Of a stretch of 64,000 nucleotides of DNA, positions 55,139 to 63,921 are shown piece after piece. The position numbers and the translations under genes are program-made. This stretch comes from Streptomyces sp. TN58 (lineage in GTDB: Bacteria; Actinomycetota; Actinomycetes; Streptomycetales; Streptomycetaceae). The notes under the pieces were generated by a model, which worked only from the letters and a program-made list of their open reading frames with translations, was not told the origin of the DNA and searched no databases. The stretch covers positions 4,222,001 through 4,286,000 of the forward strand of contig NZ_CP018870.1 of NCBI RefSeq assembly GCF_001941845.1. Reading direction: 5' to 3'. Position 1 is the stretch's first letter, and every line of letters begins with the position of its first letter.

Positions 55139-56338
55139 GTGACCGACCAGGCCGTTCTCCAGTCTGTCCTCGACCGCGCCGCAGCGGGGGGCCGGATCAC
55201 CAAGGAAGAGGCGCTCGACCTCTACCGCCACGCGCCGCTGCACGCACTCGGCCAGGCCGCCGACGCGGTGCGCCGCCGCCGCTACGCCGGCACCGAGCAC
55301 ATCGCGACGTACATCATCGAGCGGAACATCAACTACACGAACGTGTGCGTCACGGCGTGCAAGTTCTGCGCCTTCTACGCGGCCCCCAAGGACACGAAGA
55401 AGGGCTGGTCCCGCGACCTCGACGACATCCTGCGCCGCTGCGCGGAGACCGTCGAGCTCGGCGGCACGCAGATCATGTTCCAGGGCGGGCACCACCCGGA
55501 CTACGGCGTCGAGTACTACGAGCACCACTTCTCCGCCATCAAGAAGGACTTCCCCCAGCTGGTCATCCACTCCCTCGGCGCGTCCGAGGTCGAGCACATG
55601 GCCCGCATCTCCGGCGTCTCGGCGGAGGAGGCCATCAAGCGCATCCACGCCGCGGGCCTCGACTCCTTCGCGGGCGCCGGCGCCGAACTGCTGCCGGCCC
55701 GGCCGCGCAAGGCGATCGCCCCGCTCAAGGAGTCCGGCGAGCGCTGGCTGGAGATCATGGAGATCGCCCACAAGCTGGGCGTGGAGTCCACCTCCACCAT
55801 GCTGATGGGCACCGGCGAGACCAACGCCGAGCGCATCGAGCACATCGCGATGATCCGGGACACGCAGGACCGCACGGGCGGCTTCCGCGCCTTCATCCCG
55901 TACACCTACCAGCCCGAGAACAACCACCTCAAGGGCCGCACCCAGGCGACGATCTTCGAGTACCTGCGCATGATCGCCATCGCGCGCCTGTTCCTCGACA
56001 ACATCGCCCACATCCAGGGCTCCTGGCTGACCGTCGGCAAGGAGGCGGGCCAGCTCTCGCTGCACTACGGCGCGGACGACCTCGGCTCGATCATGCTGGA
56101 GGAGAACGTCGTCTCCTCGGCCGGCGCCAAGCACCGCTCCAACCGCCAGGAGATCATCGACCTGATCCGCAAGGCGGGCCGCACGCCGGCGCAGCGCGCG
56201 ACGACGTACGAGCACCTGCTGGTGCACGACGACCCGGCGAACGACCCGGCCGACGACCGCGTCGTCTCGCACATCTCCTCCACCGCCATCGAGGGCGGCA
56301 CCGCGCACCCCGAGCTGAAGCTCATCTCCGCGAACTGA
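55139..56338 (+). CDS. mqnC: Cyclic dehypoxanthinyl futalosine synthase (radical SAM)
   Basis: 399 aa, GTG start. Radical SAM cluster in YTNVCVTACKFCAFYAAPKD (CxxxCxxC). Other marks: LGGTQIMFQGGHHPDYGVEY, SFAGAGAELLPARPRKAIAP and STSTMLMGTGETNAERIEHI, which separate MqnC from MqnE. It cyclises dehypoxanthinyl futalosine to the cyclic form. TTGACA (55104) may belong to its promoter; GAAAGGTGA is the ribosome site. Confidence 0.95.
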   Translation: MTDQAVLQSVLDRAAAGGRITKEEALDLYRHAPLHALGQAADAVRRRRYAGTEHIATYIIERNINYTNVCVTACKFCAFYAAPKDTKKGWSRDLDDILRRCAETVELGGTQIMFQGGHHPDYGVEYYEHHFSAIKKDFPQLVIHSLGASEVEHMARISGVSAEEAIKRIHAAGLDSFAGAGAELLPARPRKAIAPLKESGERWLEIMEIAHKLGVESTSTMLMGTGETNAERIEHIAMIRDTQDRTGGFRAFIPYTYQPENNHLKGRTQATIFEYLRMIAIARLFLDNIAHIQGSWLTVGKEAGQLSLHYGADDLGSIMLEENVVSSAGAKHRSNRQEIIDLIRKAGRTPAQRATTYEHLLVHDDPANDPADDRVVSHISSTAIEGGTAHPELKLISAN

Positions 56339-56352
56339 CGCCCGGCGACACG

Positions 56353-56997
56353 ATGCTGACGCTGCACACCGCCGAACTCCTCGTCACCGGAGCGGGGTCC
56401 GCGCCGACGAAGGGCGGTGCGGTCCTCGTCGACGGGGACCGGATCACCCACGTGGGCCGGTACGAGGACCTCGGCGCGGCCCACTCGCACGCCCGCGTCC
56501 GCCGCTGGCCGGGGGTGCTGACCCCGGGGCTGCTGGTGCGCGGGGCGGACGAACTGCTGGAGCGGACGTACTACCCGGACGACCCGTACGAGGTCACGGA
56601 ACTCGGCGCCGACCCGATCAGCGGCGCGGAAGCGCTGGACGCCCTGAAACTGACCGAGGCGCGGTGGGGCAACAGCGCCCGGCGCGGCACGCAGCGGCTG
56701 CTGGCCCGCGGGGTGGTGGCGGTGTGCGGGCGCTTCACCGTCCCGGCGGTGCGCACGGCGGTGTCCCGTTCGGGTCTCACGATCCTGCCGCCGGCGCCCT
56801 ACGAGGGCCGGCCGGCCCTGGATCCGTTCGCGGGCCGGGAGTCGGCGGAGGAGGCCTTCCACGGAGTGCTGGAGCCGGGTGCCGCGGCGCGTTTCGCGGT
56901 GTTCGCGGTGGCGGACGTGGCCGAGCTGCCGGCGCGGGGCGCGACCACGTGCGTGGCCACGGTCATCGGGGGACGGCTGCTGCACCGCCGTCGCTGA
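56353..56997 (+). CDS. Amidohydrolase/imidazolonepropionase-fragment-like protein
   Basis: 214 aa. The N-terminus reads like the small composite domain of imidazolonepropionase-type amidohydrolases (LTLHTAELLVTGAG, GAVLVDGDRITHVGRYEDL, RRWPGVLTPGLLVRGADELL), but the metal-binding HxH barrel motifs are missing, so enzymatic activity is doubtful. Follows mqnC by 14 bp and is probably co-transcribed. Its 3' end overlaps the convergent LuxR-type gene by 35 bp. Confidence 0.7.
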   Translation: MLTLHTAELLVTGAGSAPTKGGAVLVDGDRITHVGRYEDLGAAHSHARVRRWPGVLTPGLLVRGADELLERTYYPDDPYEVTELGADPISGAEALDALKLTEARWGNSARRGTQRLLARGVVAVCGRFTVPAVRTAVSRSGLTILPPAPYEGRPALDPFAGRESAEEAFHGVLEPGAAARFAVFAVADVAELPARGATTCVATVIGGRLLHRRR

Positions 56998-57343
56998 GCG
57001 TGGCGCCGGACCCGTCGCCGGGCTCGGCGGCGGAGGCGGGGCTGGGGTCCGCGGGGAGGCCGCCCTCGCGGGCGAGGGCGGCCAGCAGGCATGCCTGGAG
57101 CCGGCTGATCCCGCCGAGCTTGGCCCGTATGTTCACGACGTGGAACTTGACCGTGCTGACGGACAGTTGGAGCTCCCCGGCCAGTTCACGGTTGGAGGCG
57201 CCGGTGGCCAGGCACAGGAACACCGCGGACTCCTGCTCGGTCAGCAGCGCCTCGGCCGGAGCGCCTTCGTGCGACGCCGACGGCGTGCCCGGCTCCCCGT
57301 ACGAGGGGAACCACGCGGGGACGCTGAAGCTGACGACGCGCAC
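56963..57343 (-). CDS. Small LuxR-type helix-turn-helix regulator
   Basis: 126 aa from GTG 57343 (GAGGAG eight bases upstream; GTG 57352 overlaps that site and is rejected). Only a LuxR/GerE DNA-binding domain is recognisable: LLTEQESAVFLCLATGASNR, LQLSVSTVKFHVVNIRAKLG and RLQACLLAALAREGG. No receiver or sensor domain. The N-terminal 35 residues are unremarkable. Convergent with the gene after mqnC. Confidence 0.85.
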   Translation of the reverse strand: MRVVSFSVPAWFPSYGEPGTPSASHEGAPAEALLTEQESAVFLCLATGASNRELAGELQLSVSTVKFHVVNIRAKLGGISRLQACLLAALAREGGLPADPSPASAAEPGDGSGATLSDGGAAAVPR

Positions 57344-57397
57344 GGTTCCCACTCCTCGATGGCCCCCGGGCGGCCCTTCCGGCGGCCGCCCTCCGTC

Positions 57398-58306
57398 CTA
57401 GAGGACGGACGGACCGGACAGGTAGGTTCCATCCGCGTCGTACGGCCAGGCATTGGACTTGCACCCGGCCAGGCCCTTGATCTGCTGCATCATCGCCGGG
57501 GCGGGCTTTCCGGGGCCCGGGCAGCCCTCGTGGCCGCGGCCGATCTCGTGCCCGACCTCGTGGTTGACGATCAGCGCCCGGTACTCCTCCACGGAACCGC
57601 TGAACTGCGGCGAACCCTCCTTCCAACGCTTGAGGTTCACCACCACGGTGTGCCCGACCCGGCAGTTGGTCTCGCCGATCAGCTCCGGGGTGACCACGTC
57701 GCACAGCAGGTCGGTGGTCTTCGGCGTCGCGATCTTGACGGTGAAGTCCACCGGCTGGCCCGGTCCCACGAGCTGGAAGCCGTACTGGGGGTCCCTGGTC
57801 CAGCCGCGCGGATCCCCGAGGATCGCCTCGACGGAGCGGGCGGCCGCCTCCGGGTCGATGCCGCTGCCCTCCTCGACCTCCAGCCGCCAGCGCCGTGTCT
57901 TCCCCTTGCCCTGCGCGCTGCCGGAAGCGGAGGACCCGGAGAAGGTGCCGGGCTTGCCGGGCGTGGCCGAGGCGCCGGCGGACGCCGGCGGCGAGGCCGC
58001 CGGCTGCTGCGAGGGGGCGGCCGGCGGCGGTGCGGCCTCGGGGGACTTGGCGCCGCCCTGCGGGAGCGGATTGCCCGCGGCGTCGGTGCCCTCGCCGTCC
58101 GGTGCGTCGGGCTGGGCGGCGCTGCGGCCCTTGGCGGCCGTGGTGGTGTCGTCCTCGGGCAGCAGCGCGTAGGCGGTCGCCGAGACGGCGACCAGCGCCG
58201 CCGAACCGATGAGGATCGTGCGCCGCAGCCGCCTGCGCCGCTCGGCCCGGCGCCTGGCGCGCGGGCCGTCACGGCGGGAACGACCGGTGGAATGGCCTGC
58301 CGGCAT
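57398..58306 (-). CDS. DUF3152 protein with metzincin-type zinc motif
   Basis: 302 aa. A very basic N-terminus (SRRDGPRARRRAERRRRLRR) precedes one membrane span (about 35-55), then a Pro/Ala/Ser-rich spacer (about 60-145) and an extracytoplasmic DUF3152 domain. This carries NHEVGHEIGRGHEGCPGPGK, an HExxHxxGxxH zinc signature near residues 250-262, and late CKSNAWPYDADG. The motif is complete, so a secreted or tethered metalloprotease is plausible though no activity is established as far as I know. ATG 58306 has AGGA ten bases upstream. Confidence 0.85.
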   Translation of the reverse strand: MPAGHSTGRSRRDGPRARRRAERRRRLRRTILIGSAALVAVSATAYALLPEDDTTTAAKGRSAAQPDAPDGEGTDAAGNPLPQGGAKSPEAAPPPAAPSQQPAASPPASAGASATPGKPGTFSGSSASGSAQGKGKTRRWRLEVEEGSGIDPEAAARSVEAILGDPRGWTRDPQYGFQLVGPGQPVDFTVKIATPKTTDLLCDVVTPELIGETNCRVGHTVVVNLKRWKEGSPQFSGSVEEYRALIVNHEVGHEIGRGHEGCPGPGKPAPAMMQQIKGLAGCKSNAWPYDADGTYLSGPSVL

Positions 58307-58658
58307 CGTGAAGCTTCCTGTTCGCGGCGGCCACTGCCGGACCCGCCCACGGTTCGCGGTCCTGATCCGGTGGGTGACCCTCACCGGGCCGCACCCTGGC
58401 AGTCAACGCGCATGCGGCGTAGAAGCGTAACTGTCCTTCGGAACAGTTCTACGGTCGGGTACGGAACCGGCACGGCGCGCTAGGGGGTGTCGTCGAAGTG
58501 GCGTCGGCCGCCCGCGAGCATGCGTGCCGGGCTCCGCCACCCAGACGGCACCTTGCCGACACCCCCTGGCGCGGAGCCCGCGCCCGGCGGCCCGGGCCGG
58601 CCTGAGAGGATGGGGCCGTACCCGCCGATCCGCATCGCAACACGAGGGGCGAACGCCA

Positions 58659-59351
58659 GTGACAAGGGCCTCCCTGGACAAGCAGCCGCACGAAGTCGCC
58701 TCCATGTTCGACAGGGTCGCGGCGAACTACGACCTGACCAACGACGTCCTCTCCCTCGGCCAGGACCGGGTGTGGCGCAAGGAGGTCGCCAAGGCGGTCG
58801 GTGCGCGCCCCGGTCAGAAGGTCCTCGACCTGGCCGCCGGTACGGCGACGTCCTCGCTGCCCTTCGCCGCGACCGGCGCGTACGTCGTCCCGTGCGACTT
58901 CTCGCTCGGCATGCTCATGGAGGGCAAGAAGCGGAACTCCTGGCTTCCGCTGACCGCCGGCGACGCGACGAAGCTGCCGTTCAGGGACGACGTCTTCGAC
59001 ACCGTGACGATCTCCTTCGGCCTGCGCAACGTCCAGGACACCGACGCCGCCCTGCGCGAGCTGTACCGGGTGACCAAGCCGGGCGGCCAGGTCGTGATCT
59101 GCGAGTTCTCGCAGCCCACCTGGGCGCCCTTCCGGACCGTCTACACCGAGTACCTGATGCGCGCGCTGCCGCCCGTCGCCCGCGCGGTGTCGTCCAACCC
59201 CGACGCGTACGTGTACCTCGCCGAGTCCATCCGCGAATGGCCCGACCAGCCGGCGCTGGCCGGCCTGCTGCAGAAGGCCGGCTGGTCCAAGGTCGCCTGG
59301 CGCAACCTCAGCGGCGGCATCGTCGCGCTGCACAGAGGAACCAAGGACTGA
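58659..59351 (+). CDS. menG: Demethylmenaquinone methyltransferase
   Basis: 230 aa, GTG start with GAGGGG upstream. UbiE/MenG hallmarks: [40 protein letters not shown] (SAM-binding), [20 protein letters not shown] and late [20 protein letters not shown]. It performs the last C-methylation of the menaquinone ring. The glutaminase gene follows after five bases, probably on the same transcript. Confidence 0.95.
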   Translation: MTRASLDKQPHEVASMFDRVAANYDLTNDVLSLGQDRVWRKEVAKAVGARPGQKVLDLAAGTATSSLPFAATGAYVVPCDFSLGMLMEGKKRNSWLPLTAGDATKLPFRDDVFDTVTISFGLRNVQDTDAALRELYRVTKPGGQVVICEFSQPTWAPFRTVYTEYLMRALPPVARAVSSNPDAYVYLAESIREWPDQPALAGLLQKAGWSKVAWRNLSGGIVALHRGTKD

Positions 59352-59356
59352 CCGCC

Positions 59357-60286
59357 GTGCCCGACGCCGCACCCGTGGACTACGGCCCGCTGCTGGAGCG
59401 GATCGCCGCCGACGTCGCCCCGCTGCTGGGCAGCGGTACGCCCGCCGAGTACATTCCGGCGCTCGCCGCCGTGGACAGGCGGCAGTTCGGGATGGCCGTC
59501 GCCGATCTCGACGGCAACGTCTTCGGGGTGGGGGACTGGCAGGTGCCCTTCTCCGCCCAGTCGATCACCAAGGTGTTCGCGCTGGCCCTGGCGCTGGCCG
59601 GGGGTGGCGACAGCCTGTGGGAGCGGGTCGGCCGGGAGCCCTCGGGCAACCCGTTCAACTCGCTCGTACAGCTGGAGTACGAGAACGGCATTCCGCGCAA
59701 TCCGTTCATCAACGCGGGCGCCCTCGTGGTCACCGACCGGCTCCAGACCCTGACGGGCGACGCGAGCAGCGAAGTGCTGGAGTTCCTGCGGCAGGAGAGC
59801 CAGAACCCGGACATAGCGTTCGACGCCGCGGTCGCCGCCTCCGAGCAGGAACACGGCGACCGCAACGCCGCCGTCGCCCACTTCATGGCCTCCTACGGGA
59901 ACATCGACAACCCGGTGCCCGCCCTGCTGGAGCACTACTTCTGGCAGTGCTCCATCGAGATGACCTGCGCCGACCTGGCCCGCGCCGGGCGCTTCCTGGC
60001 CCGGCACGGGCTGCGCGCGGACGGCTCGCGGCTGCTGACGCGCAGCGAGGCCAAGCAGGTCAACGCCGTGATGATGACCTGCGGGACGTACGACGCGGCA
60101 GGCGAGTTCGCCTACCGCGTGGGGCTGCCCGGCAAGAGCGGGGTGGGCGGCGGGATCGTCGCCGTCGTCCCCGGGCGGTGCACGCTCGCCGTGTGGAGCC
60201 CGGGCCTGGACGCCCGGGGCAACTCGGTCGCGGGCGTGGCGGCGCTGGACCGCTTCACGACCCTGACGGGCCTCTCCGTCTTCTGA
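59357..60286 (+). CDS. glsA: Glutaminase A
   Basis: 309 aa, GTG start. Serine-dependent beta-lactamase-like fold with the catalytic FSAQSITKVFALALALAGG (SxxK), NPFNSLVQLEYENGIPRNPF, INAGALVVTDRL and PGKSGVGGGIVAVVPGRCT. Hydrolyses glutamine to glutamate and ammonia. Full length for the family. Coupled behind menG without an obvious functional link. Confidence 0.94.
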   Translation: MPDAAPVDYGPLLERIAADVAPLLGSGTPAEYIPALAAVDRRQFGMAVADLDGNVFGVGDWQVPFSAQSITKVFALALALAGGGDSLWERVGREPSGNPFNSLVQLEYENGIPRNPFINAGALVVTDRLQTLTGDASSEVLEFLRQESQNPDIAFDAAVAASEQEHGDRNAAVAHFMASYGNIDNPVPALLEHYFWQCSIEMTCADLARAGRFLARHGLRADGSRLLTRSEAKQVNAVMMTCGTYDAAGEFAYRVGLPGKSGVGGGIVAVVPGRCTLAVWSPGLDARGNSVAGVAALDRFTTLTGLSVF

Positions 60287-60307
60287 CCCCGTGATCCCGG
60301 CACCCGG

Positions 60308-60325
60308 GGCCCGGCATCCCGGGCC
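60308..60325. terminator. Hairpin between glsA and the convergent GNAT gene
   Basis: GGCCCGG, loop CATC, CCGGGCC, 22 bp after the glsA stop. Short stem without a T-run; probable bidirectional terminator. Confidence 0.55.
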
Positions 60326-60341
60326 GGACGGGGTCAACGGA

Positions 60342-60950
60342 TCAGCGGGGCCGCGGCACGTCCCGCAGGTCCAGTACGTAGCGGCGCGCGGGGTTCCCGC
60401 CCGGTGTGGTGAACTCCTCGGCCAGGGTCATGCCCAGCCGCTCCGCCACCGCCACGGAACGGGCGTTGCGGGCGTGGATCATCGCGCAGACCCGTTCCAG
60501 GCCGGCCGCCCGGACGCGTGCCACGGTCGCCTCCGCCGCGGCCGTGGCATAGCCCTTGCCCCAGTGCTCCCGGCCCAGCCGCCAGCCGATCTCGACCTCG
60601 CCGACCGGGCCCCACGCCTTGTCCGCCGGCCACGGCTGGGCGCCGGTGAAGCCGACCACCGCGCCGTGCTCGTCCAGCAGCGTCCACAGGCAGTAGCCGA
60701 GCTGTGCGTCGTGCATGCGCTGGCGCGCGGTGAACTCCTCGTACGCCGACAGCTCCGCGGGACCGCCGAGGAACTCCATGACGTCGGGATCGGCGAAGAC
60801 CTCGTGCCAGGCGTGGGCGTCCTCGTCGGTGGGCACGCGCAGCAGCACCGCGGGGAGCGGCAGCCGGGGCGGCGAGGCCGGGGAGGTCTGCGAGGTCGGC
60901 GAGCTTGTCAACGTGGGTGGCCCTTCTGATCGCGATCTCTCTCGCTGCAT
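60342..60950 (-). CDS. RimJ/RimL-type GNAT acetyltransferase
   Basis: 202 aa. Acetyl-CoA site WGKGYATAAAEATVARVRAA near residue 130, a preceding EVEIGWRLGREH, and late NARSVAVAERLGMTLAEEF, typical of RimJ/RimL-family acetyltransferases that modify protein N-termini or small molecules. The start is uncertain: ATG 60950 lacks a ribosome site, while TTG 60911 has GAAGGG ten bases upstream; the ordered domain begins about residue 40 either way. Divergent from the geranylgeranyl-reductase-like gene. Confidence 0.85.
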   Translation of the reverse strand: MQRERSRSEGPPTLTSSPTSQTSPASPPRLPLPAVLLRVPTDEDAHAWHEVFADPDVMEFLGGPAELSAYEEFTARQRMHDAQLGYCLWTLLDEHGAVVGFTGAQPWPADKAWGPVGEVEIGWRLGREHWGKGYATAAAEATVARVRAAGLERVCAMIHARNARSVAVAERLGMTLAEEFTTPGGNPARRYVLDLRDVPRPR

Positions 60951-61009
60951 AGACTGCACATGTCCGGTGCCGTTGGGCACCCTTTATCGAGCCTTCGGGA
61001 GACCCCGCA

Positions 61010-62293
61010 GTGACCGAGCTCCTCTCCGAACACTCCGCGGACGTGATCGTCGTCGGGGCCGGGCCAGCCGGCTCGACCACCGCCTACTACCTCGCCAAGG
61101 CCGGATTGGACGTCCTGCTCCTGGAGAAGACGGCGTTCCCGCGCGAGAAGGTCTGCGGCGACGGACTGACCCCCCGTGCCACCAAGCAGCTGGTGGCGAT
61201 GGGTATCGACATCTCCGAAGAGGCCGGCTGGCTCCGCAACAAGGGCCTGCGGATCATCGGAGGCGGACAGCGGCTCCAGCTGGACTGGCCGGAACTCGCC
61301 TCCTACCCGGAGTACGGACTCGTCCGCAAGCGCGACGACTTCGACGAGACCCTCGCCCGCCAGGCGCAGAAGGCCGGCGCCCGGCTGTACGAGCGCTGCA
61401 ACGTCGGCGAGCCCGTCCGCGACGCCCGCACCGGCCGCATCACGGGCGTGCAGGCGAAGCTGGGCGAGGAGAAGACCCCGGTCACCTTCCACGCCCCGCT
61501 GGTCGTGGCCGCCGACGGCAACTCCTCCCGGCTCTCCCTGGCGATGGGCCTGCACCGGCGCGAGGACCGCCCGATGGGCGTCGCGGTGCGCACGTACTTC
61601 ACCTCGCCGCGGCACGACGACGACTACCTGGAGTCCTGGCTGGAGCTGTGGGACCGGCGCGGCCCCCAGGACCGGCTGCTGCCCGGCTACGGCTGGATCT
61701 TCGGCATGGGCGACGGCACCTCCAACGTCGGCCTCGGCATCCTGAACTCCTCCTCCGCCTTCAAGGAGCTGGACTGGCGCGAGGTCCTCAAGGCCTGGTG
61801 CGCCTCGATGCCGGAGGACTGGGGCTACACCCCGGAGAACATGACGCAGCCGATCCGCGGCGCGGCCCTGCCGATGGCCTTCAACCGGCAGCCGCACTAC
61901 ACCAAGGGCCTGCTGCTGGTCGGTGACGCGGGCGGCCTGGTCAACCCGTTCAACGGCGAGGGCATCGCCTACGCCATGGAGTCCGGCCAGATCGCGGCCG
62001 ACGTCATCGTGCAGGCGCAGGCCCGGTCGACCCCGGCGCAGCGCGAGCTGGCGCTGCACAACTACCCGAAGGTGCTCAAGGAGACCTACGGCGGCTACTA
62101 CACGCTGGGCCGCGCCTTCGTGAAGCTGATCGGCAACCCGAAGGTCATGAAGGTCGCCACCCAGCGCGGCCTGACGCACCCGCTGCTGATGAAGTTCACC
62201 CTGAAGATGCTCGCCAACCTGACCGACCCGGCGGGCGGCGACGCGATGGACCGCATCATCAACGGCCTCTCGAAGGTGGCTCCGAAGGCCTGA
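61010..62293 (+). CDS. Geranylgeranyl-reductase-family FAD enzyme, candidate menaquinone side-chain reductase
   Basis: 427 aa, GTG start. FAD-binding DVIVVGAGPAGSTTAYYLAK at the N-terminus, FPREKVCGDGLTPRA with the family Cys, and GDAGGLVNPFNGEGIAYAME near 305. Family members reduce isoprenoid double bonds, including the partly saturated menaquinone chain (MenJ in mycobacteria). Streptomyces makes partly hydrogenated MK-9, and the gene sits near menG, so this role is likely but inferred. Confidence 0.9.
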   Translation: MTELLSEHSADVIVVGAGPAGSTTAYYLAKAGLDVLLLEKTAFPREKVCGDGLTPRATKQLVAMGIDISEEAGWLRNKGLRIIGGGQRLQLDWPELASYPEYGLVRKRDDFDETLARQAQKAGARLYERCNVGEPVRDARTGRITGVQAKLGEEKTPVTFHAPLVVAADGNSSRLSLAMGLHRREDRPMGVAVRTYFTSPRHDDDYLESWLELWDRRGPQDRLLPGYGWIFGMGDGTSNVGLGILNSSSAFKELDWREVLKAWCASMPEDWGYTPENMTQPIRGAALPMAFNRQPHYTKGLLLVGDAGGLVNPFNGEGIAYAMESGQIAADVIVQAQARSTPAQRELALHNYPKVLKETYGGYYTLGRAFVKLIGNPKVMKVATQRGLTHPLLMKFTLKMLANLTDPAGGDAMDRIINGLSKVAPKA

Positions 62294-62325
62294 CGAGCGC
62301 CCGACGAGCGCCTGACGGCGCCCGG

Positions 62326-62595
62326 CTACGCGCGGCGGTCCCGGATCCCCCGGCCCTCAGGGGCGGGGGATCCGTGCACGGTGCGCACGCACCGGGCGAG
62401 CAGGACCAGGCCGCACACCAGCAGCGCGCCCGACACGGTCCAGCCGGCCGCCAGCAGGAGGGGGTGCCCCGGCCTCTGCCAGGGGCGGGCGGTGTTCAGC
62501 AGCCAGCCGCCTGCGGCGAGGAGGGCGAGCCCCAGGGCGGCCCGGACCGCGGTCGGGTCGCCGGCCTCGTGGTGCTCGTACGGCTGTGTGCCCAC
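62326..62595 (-). CDS. Small two-helix membrane protein
   Basis: 89 aa, GTG start with GGAGGTGGT upstream. Two membrane helices (VRAALGLALLAAGGWLLNTA; LLAAGWTVSGALLVCGLVLL) and a charged C-terminus. Function unknown. Convergent with the reductase gene. Confidence 0.75.
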   Translation of the reverse strand: MGTQPYEHHEAGDPTAVRAALGLALLAAGGWLLNTARPWQRPGHPLLLAAGWTVSGALLVCGLVLLARCVRTVHGSPAPEGRGIRDRRA

Positions 62596-62735
62596 GGGAC
62601 CACCACCTCCAGGGTCTGACGCTCGGGGCTTGCGCCGCCATCTTCGCAGGACCCGGCGGCTGCGGTGGCGTCCGCCCGGAAGACCGGCGCCCGCCGCCCG
62701 CGAGGCACGACGGCAACGGCAACGGCAACGGCCCC

Positions 62736-62776
62736 AGGGCCGGTACTCCACCCCCGAGCGGGGGAGTACCGGCCCT
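62736..62776 (-). terminator. Terminator of the NlpC/P60 gene
   Basis: AGGGCCGGTACTCC (62736-62749) and GGAGTACCGGCCCT (62763-62776) form a perfect 14-bp stem with an inner C/G-rich loop. It lies about 48 bp past the stop on the minus strand. Just beyond it a short CGGCAA triplet-type repeat is found. Confidence 0.8.
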
Positions 62777-62823
62777 GCGGCCGTGTAGGGGTGCCGTGGC
62801 CCGAGCGGGGCTCGGGAGCGGGC

Positions 62824-63654
62824 TCAGAGGACGCGGACGGCGCCCGTCGGCCTGTCGTAGCTCAGGTTGCGCTCGACGATGCCCGTGCTGGGGTTCTGCG
62901 CGCCGACGAACTTGCCGCCGCCGACGTAGATGGCGACGTGGTAGGCGCTGCCCTTGGAGCCCCAGTACAGGATGTCGCCCGGCTGAAGGGCGTTCAGGGA
63001 GACCGAGGTGCCGGCCGAGGACTGCGCCTGGGACATGCGCGGCAGGGAGATGCCGGCCTGGCGGTAGGCGGCCTGGACGAGGCCGGAGCAGTCGAAGGAG
63101 GACGGGCCGGTGCCACCCATGACGTAGGCCTTGCCGACCTGCGCGCGGGCGAAGTTGACGATGGCGGCGGCGGAGCCGGTCGCCGGGGCCGTCACGGTGC
63201 CGGTGCCCTGGGGGGCCTTGGCGGCGGCCGAGGTGCTCTTGAGGGAGGTGCGGTCGGAGTCGCGGGTGGCGCGCTCGGCCTCGGCCTTGCGGTCCGCCTC
63301 CTCCTTCGCCTTCTTCTCGGCGGCCTTCTGGGCCGTTTCCTTGGCCTGCTTCGCCTCGGCGGCGGCGCCGGTACGGGCGCTCTCCTCCTGGGCGGTCAGT
63401 TCGCCTTCCACGGCGGCCAGACGGGTGTTCTCGGCGGCCGTGGTGACGGCGGAGGAGACCTCGGCCGCCAGGTCCAGGTTCAGGACCGGCATTTCGAGCG
63501 TCGTCTCGGCCACGGGCTCGGACGGGGACGCGCTCGCGGTGCCGGCCATGGCCAGGGTGCTGAGGACGCCACCGGCAACTCCGGCGCGGACCGCGAGCTT
63601 CGAGGCGCTGCGGCGGGGCTTCCGGTGGCTGGGTATGTGAGCGGTGTGGGACAT
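62824..63654 (-). CDS. Secreted NlpC/P60 endopeptidase with coiled-coil spacer
   Basis: 276 aa. Signal peptide (about 1-42, ending TASASPS). Residues about 85-150 form an Ala/Lys/Glu coiled coil (AEAKQAKETAQKAAEKKAKE). The C-terminal NlpC/P60 domain has the catalytic Cys in SSFDCSGLVQAAYRQAG, MSQAQSSAGTSVSL, and the His in SAYHVAIYVGGGKFVGAQ. It should hydrolyse peptidoglycan stem peptides. ATG 63654 has no clear ribosome site. I looked for a ydaO/c-di-AMP riboswitch upstream and did not see its conserved segments. Confidence 0.93.
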   Translation of the reverse strand: MSHTAHIPSHRKPRRSASKLAVRAGVAGGVLSTLAMAGTASASPSEPVAETTLEMPVLNLDLAAEVSSAVTTAAENTRLAAVEGELTAQEESARTGAAAEAKQAKETAQKAAEKKAKEEADRKAEAERATRDSDRTSLKSTSAAAKAPQGTGTVTAPATGSAAAIVNFARAQVGKAYVMGGTGPSSFDCSGLVQAAYRQAGISLPRMSQAQSSAGTSVSLNALQPGDILYWGSKGSAYHVAIYVGGGKFVGAQNPSTGIVERNLSYDRPTGAVRVL

Positions 63655-63921
63655 GAGAACAACCGCTATCAGGGCGTCAGGGTTCCCTTCAAGAAACGTG
63701 GGGTGCGCCACAGTTGCTCGCGAAGCGCGCGAACCGGGCGCGTCCCGCCTCTTATTGACGCCGTAACGGGCGAAACGGACACGCTCTCACAAGCCTGTGA
63801 TCATGGGGTTTCAGAATTTAGTCCGAATTGATCCACGGACTACCATCCCGCTGCACTGATGGCCAAGCCCGCTTTCGGAACGCCTGATTCATAGTGGCGC
63901 AGGTCACAGGAGGATCACGCC
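63655..63921. promoter_or_regulatory. Divergent promoter region at the right window edge
   Basis: About 270 bp. A lower-GC portion near 63790-63850 (TCAGAATTTAGTCCGAATTG) probably holds the promoter for the NlpC/P60 gene and/or the plus-strand ORF. No gene and no riboswitch motif seen. Confidence 0.5.

Noticed and set aside
63655..63921. ydaO-type c-di-AMP riboswitch upstream of the NlpC/P60 gene
   Set aside because: Such switches precede many Streptomyces wall-hydrolase genes, but the conserved segments were not found here.
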